From Bradyrhizobium sp. SZCCHNS1050 (lineage in GTDB: Bacteria; Pseudomonadota; Alphaproteobacteria; Rhizobiales; Xanthobacteraceae): a stretch of DNA of 64,000 nucleotides. Under the pieces are notes generated by a model that saw only the letters and a list, made by a program, of their open reading frames with translations, was not told the origin of the DNA and made no database searches. Position 1 is the first letter of the stretch; each line of letters opens with the position of its first letter. The position numbers were made by a program, and so were the translations under genes. The stretch is taken from the NCBI RefSeq assembly GCF_032484785.1, contig NZ_JAUETR010000001.1, positions 3,785,501 to 3,849,500 of the forward strand, written 5' to 3'. Below, one piece after another: positions 35,112 to 43,698 of the stretch.

Positions 35112-36792
35112 GAGGCTGGGCAAGAACTCAGTGTTCACGGTAAGATTTGGAGGCATGACGAATCGGCCGTTCAAGAGCGGCGAGAGCCGCGATCAAGAGA
35201 GCCTGCTTCCGCCTCGGATTGAGGATTATGTCGGGCCGGACAATCCGGTTCGTGCGATTGACAGCTACGTCAACGCCCTCGATCTTGCCAAGCTTGGCTT
35301 CCGCCACGCCAAGCGGAGGGGATTGGGTGTCGGGCAGCCGCCGTACGATCCGGCGGACCTGCTGAAGCTTTATCTCTATGGTTATCTGAACCAGATCAGA
35401 TCGTCGCGCCGGCTCGAGCGTGAAGCCGGCCGCAATCTGGAGCTGATCTGGCTGTTGAGGAACCTGAAGCCCGGCTATCGGACGATTGCGAACTTCCGCA
35501 AGGAGAACTGGGCTGCCTTGAAGGCGGCGAACCGTAGCTTCGTCCTGTTGCTGCAGGAGATCGGGCTGATCGGCGGGACCCTGGTCGCGGTCGATGGCGC
35601 GCTGTTCCACGGCAATGCCAGCAAGGACAGCATCTTCACGCGCGGGAAGCTCGCCAAACAGATCGCCAAGCTCGATGAGGAGATCGAGGCGTACGGCAAG
35701 TCTCTCGACACCAACGACGCGACGGAAGCCAAGCGGCCCGGCGACGGCAAGGATGACAACAAGGATGGAGGCGATGTCGGGGACAAGATCAAGGAGCTGA
35801 TGGCCAAGCGTGAACGCGCACAGTCCGATCTGGAGAACCTGGACAAAGGCGACAAGGGACAGGTGTCGAAGACCGATCCCGATGCGCGGCTGCTGAGCAA
35901 GGGCGACCAGACGATCGCAGGCTACAATGTCCAGAGCGTCGTCGACGACAAGCATAAGCTGATCATCGCCAGCGAGGTCGTCAATCGCAGCGATACAGGA
36001 CACCTTCATATGATGGCGAAGGCGGCCAAGGAGGGCCTCCAGGTCGAGGCGCTGCAGATACTGGCGGATGTCGGCTATTACAACAGCGGGGATCTCAAGG
36101 CTTGCGAGGATGACGGCATCACCGCCTATGTCCCGCTGCATCACGGCAATGGCAAGAAGCACGGTCGCTTCACGCGAGGTGACTTCACCTACAATTCCGC
36201 AACCGACACCTATCAGTGTCCCGCAGGCCAAGCGCTGCATCCAACGAAGAAGCTCTGGAAGAATACGAGCGGCAGGATGGAACGCCGCTACCTGGCCTCC
36301 GTAGCGACTTGCGGCATCTGCCTCCTCAAGGCGTCTTGTCTCTCTGCGAAGGCAAAAAGCCGCAGCGTCTCTCGATGGGAGCACGAAGAGGTGCTGGATC
36401 GTCACCGCCAGAGGATGGCGAGCGAACAGGCCGGCCGATTGATGCGCCGCCGCTCAGCCATCGTCGAGCACCCGTTCGGCACGCTCAAGTGCCGCGCCGG
36501 CTATCAGCACTTCCTTGTCCGCGGCTTCGACAAGGTTCGCGGGGAATGGAGCCTGATGGCGCTCTCCTACAACCTCACCCGCGTCCTCAACATTCTCGGT
36601 TTCGACGACTTCCTCGCCCGCATCGCCGAATGGGCTCTTGCAGCTCTACATGCCACTTCTGGCAAGGCAAGGGGCGCATGGGAGGCGATTTCGTTTGCCC
36701 TCATCCGGTTCTGGACCATGATGCAGTCATGGCTCGAAATTGCACCGCGCCGAGCCCTCTCAGCCCCCTAATTCGGATTCTTGCCCAGCCTC
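35112..36792 (+). mobile_element. IS1182-family insertion sequence, copy 2
   Basis: 1681 bp, the same length as copy 1, with the same 15-bp ends (GAGGCTGGGCAAGAA / TTCTTGCCCAGCCTC) and GAC on both sides (35109-35111, 36793-36795). The encoded transposases are identical, which points to recent transposition. The two copies are inverted relative to each other about 14.6 kb apart, so recombination between them could invert the intervening block. Confidence 0.88.
35155..36771 (+). CDS. IS1182-family transposase (copy 2)
   Basis: 538 residues, identical at protein level to copy 1, with the same Asp147/Asp305/Glu438 triad and Cys cluster. The ATG after TTTGGAGGC is the start; the open frame continues upstream through the terminal repeat into the flanking repeat and should not be counted. 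Intact. Confidence 0.92.
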   Translation: MTNRPFKSGESRDQESLLPPRIEDYVGPDNPVRAIDSYVNALDLAKLGFRHAKRRGLGVGQPPYDPADLLKLYLYGYLNQIRSSRRLEREAGRNLELIWLLRNLKPGYRTIANFRKENWAALKAANRSFVLLLQEIGLIGGTLVAVDGALFHGNASKDSIFTRGKLAKQIAKLDEEIEAYGKSLDTNDATEAKRPGDGKDDNKDGGDVGDKIKELMAKRERAQSDLENLDKGDKGQVSKTDPDARLLSKGDQTIAGYNVQSVVDDKHKLIIASEVVNRSDTGHLHMMAKAAKEGLQVEALQILADVGYYNSGDLKACEDDGITAYVPLHHGNGKKHGRFTRGDFTYNSATDTYQCPAGQALHPTKKLWKNTSGRMERRYLASVATCGICLLKASCLSAKAKSRSVSRWEHEEVLDRHRQRMASEQAGRLMRRRSAIVEHPFGTLKCRAGYQHFLVRGFDKVRGEWSLMALSYNLTRVLNILGFDDFLARIAEWALAALHATSGKARGAWEAISFALIRFWTMMQSWLEIAPRRALSAP

Positions 36793-36795
36793 GAC

Positions 36796-36879
36796 GGCGC
36801 AAGGCCGCATGCTGCGGCATTTCAACACGACGGGCAGTTTCGTCATGGTGTGTATGCGCAATCTGCCCGTCGGGCGCCC
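36796..36879. repeat. Dispersed palindromic repeat flanking IS copy 2 (distal side)
   Basis: Starts GGCGCAAGGC next to the IS and contains ACGACGGGCAGTTT and AATCTGCCCGTCGG, paralleling 18700-18847 on the other strand. It abuts the 3' end of the MarR remnant. Confidence 0.6.
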
Positions 36880-37206
36880 TCATGGCTCCGACGGTTGCAT
36901 GTCCTGCTCTGCCGCGCGCCAGGCTTCGAGCGCGCGGGCGTACAGCAACAGGCCCTCGCGCACCGTGCGCCGCTCGGTCTTCGACAGGGCCGACAGGGCG
37001 CCGCGGACCTGCTGGCGGCCGAAGGCGTGCAGCGTGGCCACCCTCTTCCGTCCCTTCGCGGTGAGGCAGAGCGGCTTGATGCGGGCGTCGCCGGAATCGA
37101 TTGTCTCCTGCAACTCGCCGCTGTCGATCAGCTTGCGGACCATGCGGCTGACGCCGGATTTTTCCAGGTGCAGGACCGCGCCGAGCTGCATCGCGGTGAG
37201 ACGCGT
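36880..37206 (-). pseudogene. 5'-truncated MarR-family regulator
   Basis: The frame encodes the second half of a MarR protein: LTAMQLGAVLHLEKSGVSRM (recognition helix), then DARIKPLCLTAKGRKRV (wing) and the C-terminal dimer helix ending about residue 174 of the open frame. Upstream of 37206 the frame becomes Arg/Pro-rich nonsense and the opposite strand shows an SDR tail, so the N-terminal dimerisation helices are lost. It is a remnant, not a working repressor. Confidence 0.65.
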
Positions 37207-37262
37207 CGCCCTACGTCGTCGGCCACGTCCTGGCGGCCGACGGCGGCTTCCTCGCGGTCTGA
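37206..37262 (+). pseudogene. 3' remnant of a short-chain dehydrogenase gene
   Basis: Eighteen codons and a stop encode SPYVVGHVLAADGGFLAV, which is the canonical C-terminus of classical SDRs (Y-x-x-G-x-x-L-x-x-D-G-G-x). Nothing upstream continues the frame as an SDR, because the MarR remnant begins at the same base. A deletion or recombination event joined the two fragments. Confidence 0.6.
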
Positions 37263-37701
37263 ATCTGAAAGGCGTCGGCTGTCGCCGATGGCGCAAGGCC
37301 CGCGATCGCCGAGCGGTCTCGGACGCGAGCGATCGTGGTCGAAACAGCTTCATGCTGAAGTCGGAATTTCGCCAGCTTCCGCGAAGCCGCGCAGCGATCG
37401 TCACCGTTTCAACTAATTAGTGCTTTCTACGAACGCGAAGATGCTTAGGCGCCGCTCCGCGGCGGCTCGTTGCGAACAGCTCTCAATCTCGCCTGAAATG
37501 TTCCCAGCTCGGCAAAACTTCCGCCGACGTTTGCCGGCTATCTCCAAGGCAAGGGGCTTCGTCGCGTGCATGCGCTGCGTATTCATCGCGACGGCGCCCT
37601 GACCCGACCTCGTCGCGTGATATTGGCATACCCCGGCATTTGCTTTGCAGGCTCATTCACCACACAAGACCGGCGCGTTCGCGGTGCGGACCAAGCGGCT
37701 C
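37263..37701. other. Intergenic region, no gene seen
   Basis: About 440 bases between the SDR remnant and the beta-barrel gene. Short frames only. Parts are AT-richer than the neighbours (around 37410-37440). It may contain further decayed sequence and the promoter of the barrel gene. Confidence 0.35.
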
Positions 37702-39396
37702 ATGGTGACGCGATCCCACCGCGGGGTCACGCTCGCGCTCGTCGAGGTGCTGCTGCTGACCGTGATGGTGGTGGACGGCGCGTCCGCGCAGCAGACCATC
37801 AAGGCCAAGCCGACGGACGTCGTCCCGGGACGCGCCGACCGGCTGTTCTTTCGTCACGTGACGGCGCGCAGCATCTACTACAACGTTCCGCGGATCACCA
37901 ACGACAGCCGGACGCTGATGATGCGCCAGGACCCGCGTGGCGTGAGCGCATTGCTGCGTCCGGTGCGCGAGGCCGGTGCGCCGTCGCTGGCCGCGCCGGG
38001 CAGGCCCGGCGCGCCGGTAGGCAGCTTCGGATTCTCCGCGTTTCAGCCCGCCCGTGGCGCGCGCGTGGCCACGGCCGAGCCGGCGGGAGACGCTCAACGC
38101 GCCGCGCCGCAACCGGCTGCGCGGCAGATCGCGGCAAAGCCCGCGGCAGCCGCCGAGGCGCCGCCGGCCAAGCCAGACGAGACCGTGGCAACCGCCCAGC
38201 CCGCGGCCGTGCTGCGCAACCGTGACGTTCTTCCCGATCGCAACCTGAATACGGTGAAGCCGCAGCCGGTGACCGCCGACGCGAAGCCCTATGATCCGAC
38301 GGGCGTGACGGTCGGGTCGTTCCTGGTGAAACCGGCCGTCGAGATCCAGGCCGGTTATGACACCAATCCCACGCGGCGCAACGGCGGGCAGGGCTCACCG
38401 GTCGCCATCGTGGCGACGGAGGTCGCGGTCCGCTCGCAATGGGAGCGGCATCAGCTCAACGCCGATTTCCGCGGCGCCTACACCGAGGACAGCAACGTCC
38501 GCTCGCTCAGTCATCCGACGTTCGAGGCGCGGGCGCAAGGACGCTACGACGTCACCGAGGGCACCGCGATCACCGGCGAGGCGCGTTTCGTCAACGATGC
38601 ATTGGCGCTTCCGGGGGCGCTCAAGCTGCCGCGCGCCACGACGTTCGGCGGCAGCGCCGGCGTGCTGCAGAAGATCGGTCCCGCCGAGATCGCATTCAAG
38701 GGATCGGCCGACCGCGTCATGTTCAACGACGCGCTGATCTTGGCCAACGTGCCGTTGCGGACGCAGGACCGCAACTACACCCAGCCGGGCGCGCAGGTCC
38801 GCGTCACCTATGTGCTCACGCCGAACATCTCGCCGTTCGTCGACATGAGCTTCGATCGGCGCAACCACGATCTGCAGGTCGACTTCAACGGCCAGCGCCG
38901 CGATTCCAGCGGCATCACCGCGCGCGGCGGCGCCGTCGTCAACATGGGATCGCTGACCGGCGAGGCCTCGGTCGGCTATCTCTCGCGCCGCATGGACTCG
39001 CCGCTGATGCCGAACATCAACGGCGTGATCGCGGATGCGACGCTCGCTTGGGCCGCGACCGACGCCACGACGTTCGTGCTGGTGGCGCGCTCGCAGGCCT
39101 CGGAGACGCCGGCGATGAACGTCTCGGGCATCCTGTCGCGCGACGTGATCCTGCAGATGGACCATCAGTTCGAGCCGTGGCTGATCGGAACGCTGCGCGG
39201 CGGCTACGGCCAGGATCAGTTCGTCGGCATCGGCCGCGTCGACCAGCGCATGTTCGTCGCCGCCGGCGGCACCTACAAGATGAACCGCAACGTTCAGCTC
39301 AAGAGCGAGGTCCGGACCGAATGGACCCGCTCCAACATCGCTCTCAACAACTTCATGACGGTGGTCGGCGTCGTCGGCGTGCGATTCCAATATTGA
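37702..39396 (+). CDS. Outer-membrane beta-barrel protein (BBP2-like)
   Basis: About 564 residues. A signal peptide (VTLALVEVLLLTVMVVDGASAQ) precedes a Pro/Ala-rich periplasmic segment to about 180. From VGSFLVKPAVEIQAGYDTNPTRRNGG onward, alternating amphipathic strands run to a C-terminal GVRFQY, with the final aromatic typical of BAM-inserted barrels. The region resembles BBP2_2 outer-membrane proteins seen in rhizobia. The ATG before VTRSHRG is chosen since it begins the signal peptide; a TTG at 37645 would be the longer alternative. The role is unknown (possibly export of polysaccharide or small molecules). Confidence 0.78.
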   Translation: MVTRSHRGVTLALVEVLLLTVMVVDGASAQQTIKAKPTDVVPGRADRLFFRHVTARSIYYNVPRITNDSRTLMMRQDPRGVSALLRPVREAGAPSLAAPGRPGAPVGSFGFSAFQPARGARVATAEPAGDAQRAAPQPAARQIAAKPAAAAEAPPAKPDETVATAQPAAVLRNRDVLPDRNLNTVKPQPVTADAKPYDPTGVTVGSFLVKPAVEIQAGYDTNPTRRNGGQGSPVAIVATEVAVRSQWERHQLNADFRGAYTEDSNVRSLSHPTFEARAQGRYDVTEGTAITGEARFVNDALALPGALKLPRATTFGGSAGVLQKIGPAEIAFKGSADRVMFNDALILANVPLRTQDRNYTQPGAQVRVTYVLTPNISPFVDMSFDRRNHDLQVDFNGQRRDSSGITARGGAVVNMGSLTGEASVGYLSRRMDSPLMPNINGVIADATLAWAATDATTFVLVARSQASETPAMNVSGILSRDVILQMDHQFEPWLIGTLRGGYGQDQFVGIGRVDQRMFVAAGGTYKMNRNVQLKSEVRTEWTRSNIALNNFMTVVGVVGVRFQY

Positions 39397-39585
39397 GCAG
39401 CGGCCGGGTCCGGTGGCGCACCTTCGCCGCCCTGCATCTCCGCCGTCGTCCCGGGCAAGCCGCGCGACAGCGCGGGTGCGACGCCGACGGGGACCCAGAC
39501 GCCGCGACGGATGTCTGACCGGATTGCGAACGACGCGGCTGGTCTGCATCGACCACAAGCGGCTGGTCTGTCGCGCTCAAAAGAA

Positions 39586-39608
39586 AAGCCCCGCAGGGGA
39601 CGGGGCTT
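39586..39608 (-). terminator. Rho-independent terminator for the Ala-rich protein gene
   Basis: On the minus strand an 8-bp stem AAGCCCCG / CGGGGCTT with a 7-base loop is followed by TTCTTTT. It lies about 185 bases after the stop of the Ala-rich gene, in the gap to the convergent barrel gene. Confidence 0.75.
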
Positions 39609-39793
39609 GAAGGCAATGCATGCCGGTCGGGTGGGGGGGGACCCGGGCGTCTCACGCGGCGGGATGAGGTCAGGTCGCCGACGCGTGGGTCGTCCCGGAT
39701 TGGTTCGGCATGCGGCTGGTGATGGTCTTGTTATCGTTATCCGTGTCCGCGCCGCCCGGCGTAAGCCGACAGGCGGCGCGGAGCGCAGCGGTC

Positions 39794-41578
39794 TCACTGT
39801 TCGAGCGCGGCCAGGGCAGCGTTGCCGATCTGCTGCGCCTCGGCCCAGGCGGCCTGGGTGGCCTGCTGGGCGGCGGTGTAGCCGGCCTGGATCTGCTGCT
39901 GAGCCGCGGCCCGCAGCGCCTGCTCCTGCTGCTCGCCGGTCTCGCGGGCCTGGGTCAGGGCCTGATTGTCGGCATTCAGCGTCGCATTGGCCTGGTTGAA
40001 GGCGTTGGCGGTGGTCTGCGCCTTGGCCTGGGCCGCCGCCAGTGCGGCCTGGTTGGCCGCATTGTTGGCGCGTTCGAGGACCTCGGCGGCCTCCTGTGCG
40101 TCCTGCTTGGCCTGCTGCGCGGCCTGACGCGCCTGCTCCAGCGCCTGCCGGTCGGCGTTCACCTTCTGCTCGGCCGCTTCCACCGTCGCATCGATCGTGC
40201 CGATCTTCTGGTTCAGCGCGGCCTCGACCGTCTTCTGGTTCTGGGTCGCAGCCGCCTGCGCGGCCTGGGTCTTCTGCTGGGCGACCGCGCGTGCCTGCTC
40301 GCCGGTCTTCAACGCCGCCTGCAGCGCGGCCTGCTCGGCGGCTTCCTGGGCCGCCTGGTTCTGCTGATTGTTGTTATTGTTGTTGCCGTTGCCGGCCGCC
40401 GCTCCGCCATTGTTGGCATTGCCGCCATTGTTGGCGTTGCCGGCCGCCTGGCCGGCCTGCTGGGCCGCCTTGCCGGCGGCCTCGGCCGTCTCGCGCGCGG
40501 TGTCCTTGGCGGCGTTGGCGGCTTCCTTGGCCTCGTTGGAGACGTCGATGTCCTTGTCGAGCTTCTGGAACGCGGCCTGCAGCGCGGCCGAGGCTGCCGT
40601 CAGCTTCGCAGCGTTCGCGGTCGCCGCGGCCTGGTTGGCGGCGGTCGGGTTCTTCTCGGCCTGCTCCTGGGCCTCGATCGCGGCGCCGCGTGCGTTCTGC
40701 TCGGCCTGACGAGCGACGTCGATTGCCTTGCGGTCGGCAGCGACCTGCGCCTCGGCGGCGGCGGCGGTCTGCGCGGCGGCCGCGGCCGCTGCGTTGGCCT
40801 TGGCGACGGCATCGGTGCTGCTCGACGCCGCGGCAGCCGCCTTGGCCGGCGTCGCTGCGGCTGCGGGTGTCGCGGTGGCCTTGGCGACCGCGACGGTGGT
40901 GGTCGCTGCCGCGGCGGCCGCAGCGGCCGGCTTCGCCGCGCTCGTCGTGGTGCTGGTCGCGGCTGCGGTCTTGGCCGCACCGGTCGTCGTCGTTGCGGCG
41001 GTGGCGGCAGCGGCGGGCTTGGCGGCGGTCGTCGCGGCCGTGGCGACGGCAGCGACGGGCTTGGCCGCAGCCGTGCCGGTCGTTACGGCCGCCGTCTTGG
41101 CGGCGGTGCTCGCCGCGGTCGCCGCGGCGGTGGTGGCGGCCGTGGTCGCAGCGGTGTTCGCAGCCTTGGCGGCGGCGCCGGCCGCGGCCTTCGCAGCGGC
41201 GCTGGCTGCGGCCTTCGCTGCCGCGTCGGTCGCCGCCTTCGCGGCAGCATTCGCTGCAGCCTTGGCCGCAGCGTTTGCCGCAGCCTTGGCGGCGGCGTCC
41301 TGCGCGGCCTTGGCGGCGGCAGCGGCTGCAGCCTTGGCAGCGGCATCCTGGGCCGCCTTGGCGGCTGCCTGGGCTGCGGCCTTCGCCGCCGCCTCCTGCG
41401 CCGCCTTCGCGGCGGCGTTGGTGGTGGCCGAAGTGGCAAGGGCGGTGGTCATGGCCTGCGCATTGGCCTGATGCGGCAGCGCCGTCACCGCCAGAGCGGA
41501 CATCAGGGCCAGCACGCTGACATGGCGATAGAGATCGGTCCTCGACGCCGCGGTTTGAAGATTCTTCTTATCCGCCAT
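39794..41578 (-). CDS. Exported, extremely Ala-rich helical repeat protein, unknown function
   Basis: 594 residues, not recognised. A signal peptide (LALMSALAVTALPHQANA) leads to four zones. About 55-141 is eleven units of the octad AAAKAAxx with Lys every eighth residue. About 142-255 is Ala/Thr/Pro/Lys. About 256-375 and 408-594 are Ala/Gln/Glu-rich predicted long helices (QVAADRKAIDVARQAEQNAR). An Asn/Gly-rich hinge (ANNGGNANNGG, GNGNNNNNNQQNQ) separates the two at about 380-407. There is no Cys. It may be a secreted fibrous, surface or periplasmic spacer protein. The ATG follows GGGAG. An open frame extends far upstream, but it is antisense-like read-through across the next gene. Confidence 0.75.
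   Translation of the reverse strand: MADKKNLQTAASRTDLYRHVSVLALMSALAVTALPHQANAQAMTTALATSATTNAAAKAAQEAAAKAAAQAAAKAAQDAAAKAAAAAAAKAAQDAAAKAAANAAAKAAANAAAKAATDAAAKAAASAAAKAAAGAAAKAANTAATTAATTAAATAASTAAKTAAVTTGTAAAKPVAAVATAATTAAKPAAAATAATTTTGAAKTAAATSTTTSAAKPAAAAAAAATTTVAVAKATATPAAAATPAKAAAAASSSTDAVAKANAAAAAAAQTAAAAEAQVAADRKAIDVARQAEQNARGAAIEAQEQAEKNPTAANQAAATANAAKLTAASAALQAAFQKLDKDIDVSNEAKEAANAAKDTARETAEAAGKAAQQAGQAAGNANNGGNANNGGAAAGNGNNNNNNQQNQAAQEAAEQAALQAALKTGEQARAVAQQKTQAAQAAATQNQKTVEAALNQKIGTIDATVEAAEQKVNADRQALEQARQAAQQAKQDAQEAAEVLERANNAANQAALAAAQAKAQTTANAFNQANATLNADNQALTQARETGEQQEQALRAAAQQQIQAGYTAAQQATQAAWAEAQQIGNAALAALEQ
41156..41416 (-). repeat. 24-bp coding tandem repeat (eleven octads)
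   Basis: Encodes AAAKAAQE, AAAKAAAQ, AAAKAAQD and variants; the Lys stays in register at intervals of exactly eight through eleven units, while position 7-8 varies (QE, AQ, QD, AA, AN, TD, AS, AG). Codons differ between units, so the array is not a fresh duplication. Confidence 0.85.
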
Positions 41579-41901
41579 CAGCTCAACTCCCTTGGTACGC
41601 TGGATTGGATGATGGAACCTTTTGAAAATGATTTTGGCTTGCAGAATGGTCGGACCTTGCAAGCAGCAAGGCGTCTGCCTGCAAGCTGACGGCAGGATTT
41701 CGCGATGTTTGCGGCAAGCCGGCCGCGACGAGATGGCGCAGGGGAACAGAAAGCTTTTGAAACAAACGGTTGCAGTCGGAACGCCGGTTGCACGGTTGCG
41801 GCGGGCCGATGAGCATTTCGCGGCGAGCCATGCCGCCGCCATTGAAGATGCGACGCATTGTCGCATATGTCGTGAAAGTCGTCCGCTGTGCGAACGGCGG
41901 C
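41579..41901. other. Leader region of the Ala-rich gene
   Basis: About 320 bases with no gene. It is AT-richer than the surroundings near 41600-41650 and carries the inverted repeat listed separately. It should hold the promoter of the Ala-rich gene. Confidence 0.4.
41848..41866. promoter_or_regulatory. Short perfect inverted repeat, possible operator
   Basis: ATGCGAC and GTCGCAT flank a 5-base spacer (GCATT). It is the only clear symmetry in the leader of the Ala-rich gene, about 270 bases before its start. The bound factor is unknown. Confidence 0.35.
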
Positions 41902-43524
41902 TCAGCCCTTCTGGGCGTAGAGCAGCGGGACCGCGGCGTCGACCATCACCTCGACGAGGCTCGTGCCGGCATGGGCGAGGGCTCGCGTCAGCGCACCGGC
42001 GAGATCGGCGGCATGGTTCACGCGCACTGCGTCGCAGCCCATGCCGTCCGCGAGCTTGACGAAATCGAGGCCGGGCAGCTCGAGCCCGGGCACGTTGCGC
42101 ACCTGCATGACCTGGCTGAACGAGCGCATCGCGCCATAGCCGGAATTGTTGATGACGACGACCGTCAGCGGCAGCCTGCGCTGCGTGGCGGTCCACAGCG
42201 CCTGCAGCGAATACATCGCCGAGCCGTCGCCGATCAGGCACACCGTGCGGCCGGTGCGACGGCCCAGCGCCATGCCGACCGCCGCCGGCAGGCTGTAGCC
42301 GAGCCCGCCGCTCGCCATCGTGTAGAACGACTCCGCGCCGGGCATTGGCATGTACTTGTGCATCACCGGCCGGTGCGAGGGGATCTCCTCGACCACGGCG
42401 CTGCCCGCCGGCAGCGCCTGCGCCAGCGTGTGCAGGAGATAGTCGACCGGAATCGGATCGGATGGCTTCGGCGCGTCGGGTAGCACGCGGCCCTTCGGCG
42501 CCGCGCGCCTGGTCTCCGGCAGCAGCTCCAGCAGCAGCGACAGCGCCGGCCGCATCGTGGCGATGATGCTGGTGCCGACCGGCGGCACCGCGGCGCCTTC
42601 GGCGTCGTCGGTGATCTGATAAAGCGTGGTGGCGCCGTCGAAGATCGCGGCGTGGCCCTCGACATGGAAGGTGAACACCGGCGCGCCGATCACGACGACG
42701 AGGTCGTGCGGTTTCAGGGCGTCGGACAATTGTCCGGGCGAGGCGTGCAGAAAGCCCTGGAATTGCGGATGGCGCTCGGGAAACGAGCAGCGCGCCGAGA
42801 ACGGGCTGACCCAGACCGCGGCCTTGGCCTTCTCGGCGACCTCGACCATCAGTTCGACGCAGCCGGCGCGGTCGATGCCGGGGCCGACCACGAGCGCGGG
42901 ATTCTTCGCGGCGGCAAGTGCGCTCACCAGGTCGTCCATGGCGGCGCGATCGGGGCCGAGCTCGCGGCTTACCTTGCGCGCGGTGATCGGTTGCGCCGGA
43001 TGCATCCAGTCGTCGATCGGGATCGAGACGAAGGTCGGCCCGCAAGGCGGCTGCATCGCGGTGTAGTAGGCGCGGGCGATCGCGCCCGGCACGTCCTCGG
43101 GCCGCGCCGGCTCGACGCTGTATTTGACGTAAGGGCGCGGGAATTCGGACGGGCGTTCGGCATAGAGAAAGGCCTGCAGCGGCAGGATCGAGCGCGCCTG
43201 CTGGCCGGCGGTGATGACCAGCGGCGTCTGGTTGCGGTGCGCGGTGTAGATGTTGCCGAGCGCGTTGCCGACGCCGGCCGCCGAATGCAGATTGACGAAG
43301 CCGGCATTGCGCGTCGCCTGGGCATAGCCGTCGGCCATGCCGACGACGGAAGCCTCCTGCAGGCCGAGCACGTAGTCGATGTCCTCGGGCCAGTCGCTGA
43401 GGAACGGCAGCTCGGTCGAGCCGGGATTGCCGAACACCTTTTTGATGCCGAAGGCGCGCAGCAGCTCGAAGGTGGCCTGCTTGACGGTGACGGGTTTGGT
43501 TGTTGTTTTCGTTGTTTTGGCCAA
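41902..43524 (-). CDS. mdlC: Benzoylformate decarboxylase-like ThDP enzyme
   Basis: 540 residues resembling Pseudomonas putida MdlC along its length. Active-site residues align: Ser36 (GNPGSTELPFL), Glu57 (LQEASVVGMADGY, activates ThDP), His80 (NLHSAAGVGNALG) and His287 (FTFHVEG), matching S26/E47/H70/H281 of MdlC. The ThDP-Mg motif runs from GDG at 432-434 to NN at 459-460. It would decarboxylate benzoylformate or a related 2-oxo acid. No mandelate racemase or dehydrogenase gene is adjacent, so the physiological substrate is uncertain. Confidence 0.8.
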   Translation of the reverse strand: MAKTTKTTTKPVTVKQATFELLRAFGIKKVFGNPGSTELPFLSDWPEDIDYVLGLQEASVVGMADGYAQATRNAGFVNLHSAAGVGNALGNIYTAHRNQTPLVITAGQQARSILPLQAFLYAERPSEFPRPYVKYSVEPARPEDVPGAIARAYYTAMQPPCGPTFVSIPIDDWMHPAQPITARKVSRELGPDRAAMDDLVSALAAAKNPALVVGPGIDRAGCVELMVEVAEKAKAAVWVSPFSARCSFPERHPQFQGFLHASPGQLSDALKPHDLVVVIGAPVFTFHVEGHAAIFDGATTLYQITDDAEGAAVPPVGTSIIATMRPALSLLLELLPETRRAAPKGRVLPDAPKPSDPIPVDYLLHTLAQALPAGSAVVEEIPSHRPVMHKYMPMPGAESFYTMASGGLGYSLPAAVGMALGRRTGRTVCLIGDGSAMYSLQALWTATQRRLPLTVVVINNSGYGAMRSFSQVMQVRNVPGLELPGLDFVKLADGMGCDAVRVNHAADLAGALTRALAHAGTSLVEVMVDAAVPLLYAQKG

Positions 43525-43552
43525 AGGCGTTCCCTCGGGTGCTTTTGTGGGT

Positions 43553-43688
43553 CGTCATTCCGGGGCGATGCGAAGCATCGAACCCGGAATCTCGAGCGGT
43601 TCTTCTCCCTCACCTCGAGGTTCCGGGTTCGGTGCTCTGCGCCAAAATGGCTTCGCCATTCTGTCGCGACGCACCGCCCCGGAACGAC
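43553..43688. repeat. Extragenic inverted repeat, 'cgtcattccgggg' family
   Basis: Outer arms CGTCATTCCGGGGC and GCCCCGGAACGACA, inner arms CGAACCCGGAATCTCGAG and CTCGAGGTTCCGGGTTCG. It is a full copy of the element at 2568-2712 and lies between the hydratase and decarboxylase genes, where it may separate their transcripts. Confidence 0.8.
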
Positions 43689-43698
43689 AGAGTCTACG

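Noticed and set aside
18851..36792. Composite transposon carrying the 14.6 kb between the IS copies
   Set aside because: Each IS has its own small target duplication and repeat flank, and the enclosed genes are ordinary chromosomal genes, so two independent insertions explain it better.
40042..41520. Long plus-strand open frames opposite the Ala-rich gene, one also Ala-rich
   Set aside because: GC-rich GCN codons read as alanine on both strands; no start signal, and the signal peptide and terminator are on the minus strand.
41579..43558. A 1254-codon open frame continuing upstream of the Ala-rich protein
   Set aside because: It runs through the MdlC-like gene in another register, is Arg/Pro-rich, and the signal peptide and ribosome site start at 41578.
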